From Acidobacteria bacterium UBA6911 (GTDB lineage: Bacteria > Acidobacteriota > UBA6911), in assembly GCA_002451015.1 (NCBI GenBank), contig DKBB01000023.1, positions 1 through 15,838 on the forward strand: 15,838 nt of DNA. Reading direction: 5' to 3'. The position numbers and the translations under genes are program-made. The first letter of the stretch is position 1; each line of letters opens with the position of its first letter. Below the pieces are notes generated by a model. The model did not search any database, was not told the origin of the DNA, and saw only the letters and a list, made by a program, of their open reading frames with translations. This document shows, piece by piece, positions 15,629 through 15,838 of the stretch.

Positions 15629-15838
15629 TCAGTGAAGAGACAGTCCGCCGTCATGAATAATCAACTGTCCCGTGACCAGCTGGCTGTCGTCACTTGCCAG
15701 ATAGATTGCCGTTCCGACAAGGTCTTCGGGATAGGTCGGTCTTTTGATGCATCGCAGGGGCAGTTGAATATCGTCGAGCGGAACGTGGGGAAACTTTTTG
15801 TTTCTGTCGAATTCGTCGCCTCCTTCGGAATGGGTAAA
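15629..15838 (-). CDS. Short-chain dehydrogenase/reductase, C-terminal part (5' end outside window)
   Basis: Translating the minus strand from the window edge gives 69 residues to a TGA stop (complement of 15629-15631). The tail is that of classical SDR oxidoreductases: KRPTYPEDLVGTAIYLASDD, then SQLVTGQLIIHDGG, where PEDL...A.YLASD...TGQ...DGG is the conserved C-terminal segment. The Rossmann nucleotide-binding N-terminus and the YxxxK active site lie outside the window, so cofactor and substrate cannot be judged. It converges with the TerB-like gene, with 62 bp between stops. That gap contains a CCCCGGCCGGGG palindrome (15606-15617) but no T-run. Confidence 0.88.
   Translation of the reverse strand, partial: FTHSEGGDEFDRNKKFPHVPLDDIQLPLRCIKRPTYPEDLVGTAIYLASDDSQLVTGQLIIHDGGLSLH

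Overview
The window is a 15.8 kb stretch of an ordinary-looking bacterial chromosome. G+C is moderate, around half by eye. Most genes have Shine-Dalgarno sites. Two encoded proteins carry lipoprotein signals and a third has a Sec-type signal, which suggests a cell with an elaborated envelope. Nothing in the sequence names the phylum. A membrane pyrophosphatase, a HflK/HflC pair, a large exported M1 peptidase-like protein and a split NptA/PhoU pair would fit an uncultured anaerobic lineage near Acidobacteriota/Aminicenantes or spirochaetes, but that is a low-confidence guess. No CRISPR array, transposase, rRNA or tRNA was found.

Layout. At the left edge (1-2018, minus strand) is a membrane-integral pyrophosphatase of the K+-dependent type, cut at its C-terminus by the window. 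After a 411 bp divergent intergenic region come hflK and hflC (2430-4378, overlapping by one base). A 50-nt near-perfect REP-like hairpin follows, then a small four-helix membrane protein with a duplicated Cys motif (4493-5038). After a 330 bp gap there is a block of envelope hydrolases. These are an exported M1-metallopeptidase-like protein (5369-7774) ended by a textbook terminator, a lipoprotein carboxylesterase (7961-9517) preceded by a perfect 17-bp inverted repeat, and a convergent lipoprotein GH3 beta-glycosidase (9680-12058, minus). A compact palindromic repeat cassette lies between the esterase and the GH3 gene.

Divergent from the GH3 gene is a GntR/HutC regulator (12274-12990). Its promoter contains an 8+8 bp palindrome that is a good operator candidate. 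Then come a Na+/phosphate symporter-family membrane protein and a separate PhoU-domain protein (13202-14995), a small TerB-like protein (15150-15566), and, cut by the right edge, the C-terminus of a short-chain dehydrogenase on the minus strand (15629-15838).

How the genes may work together: HflK/HflC form a membrane microdomain complex that usually controls FtsH, which is not in the window. The GntR regulator probably controls itself and the GH3 gene in response to a sugar or sugar derivative. The NptA-like and PhoU-like proteins very likely act together in phosphate transport. The pyrophosphatase couples PPi hydrolysis to Na+ and/or H+ pumping. I see no clear new multi-gene system. The most unusual items are the duplicated-CRxC membrane protein, the M1-like protein lacking a GxMEN motif, and the palindromic intergenic elements.
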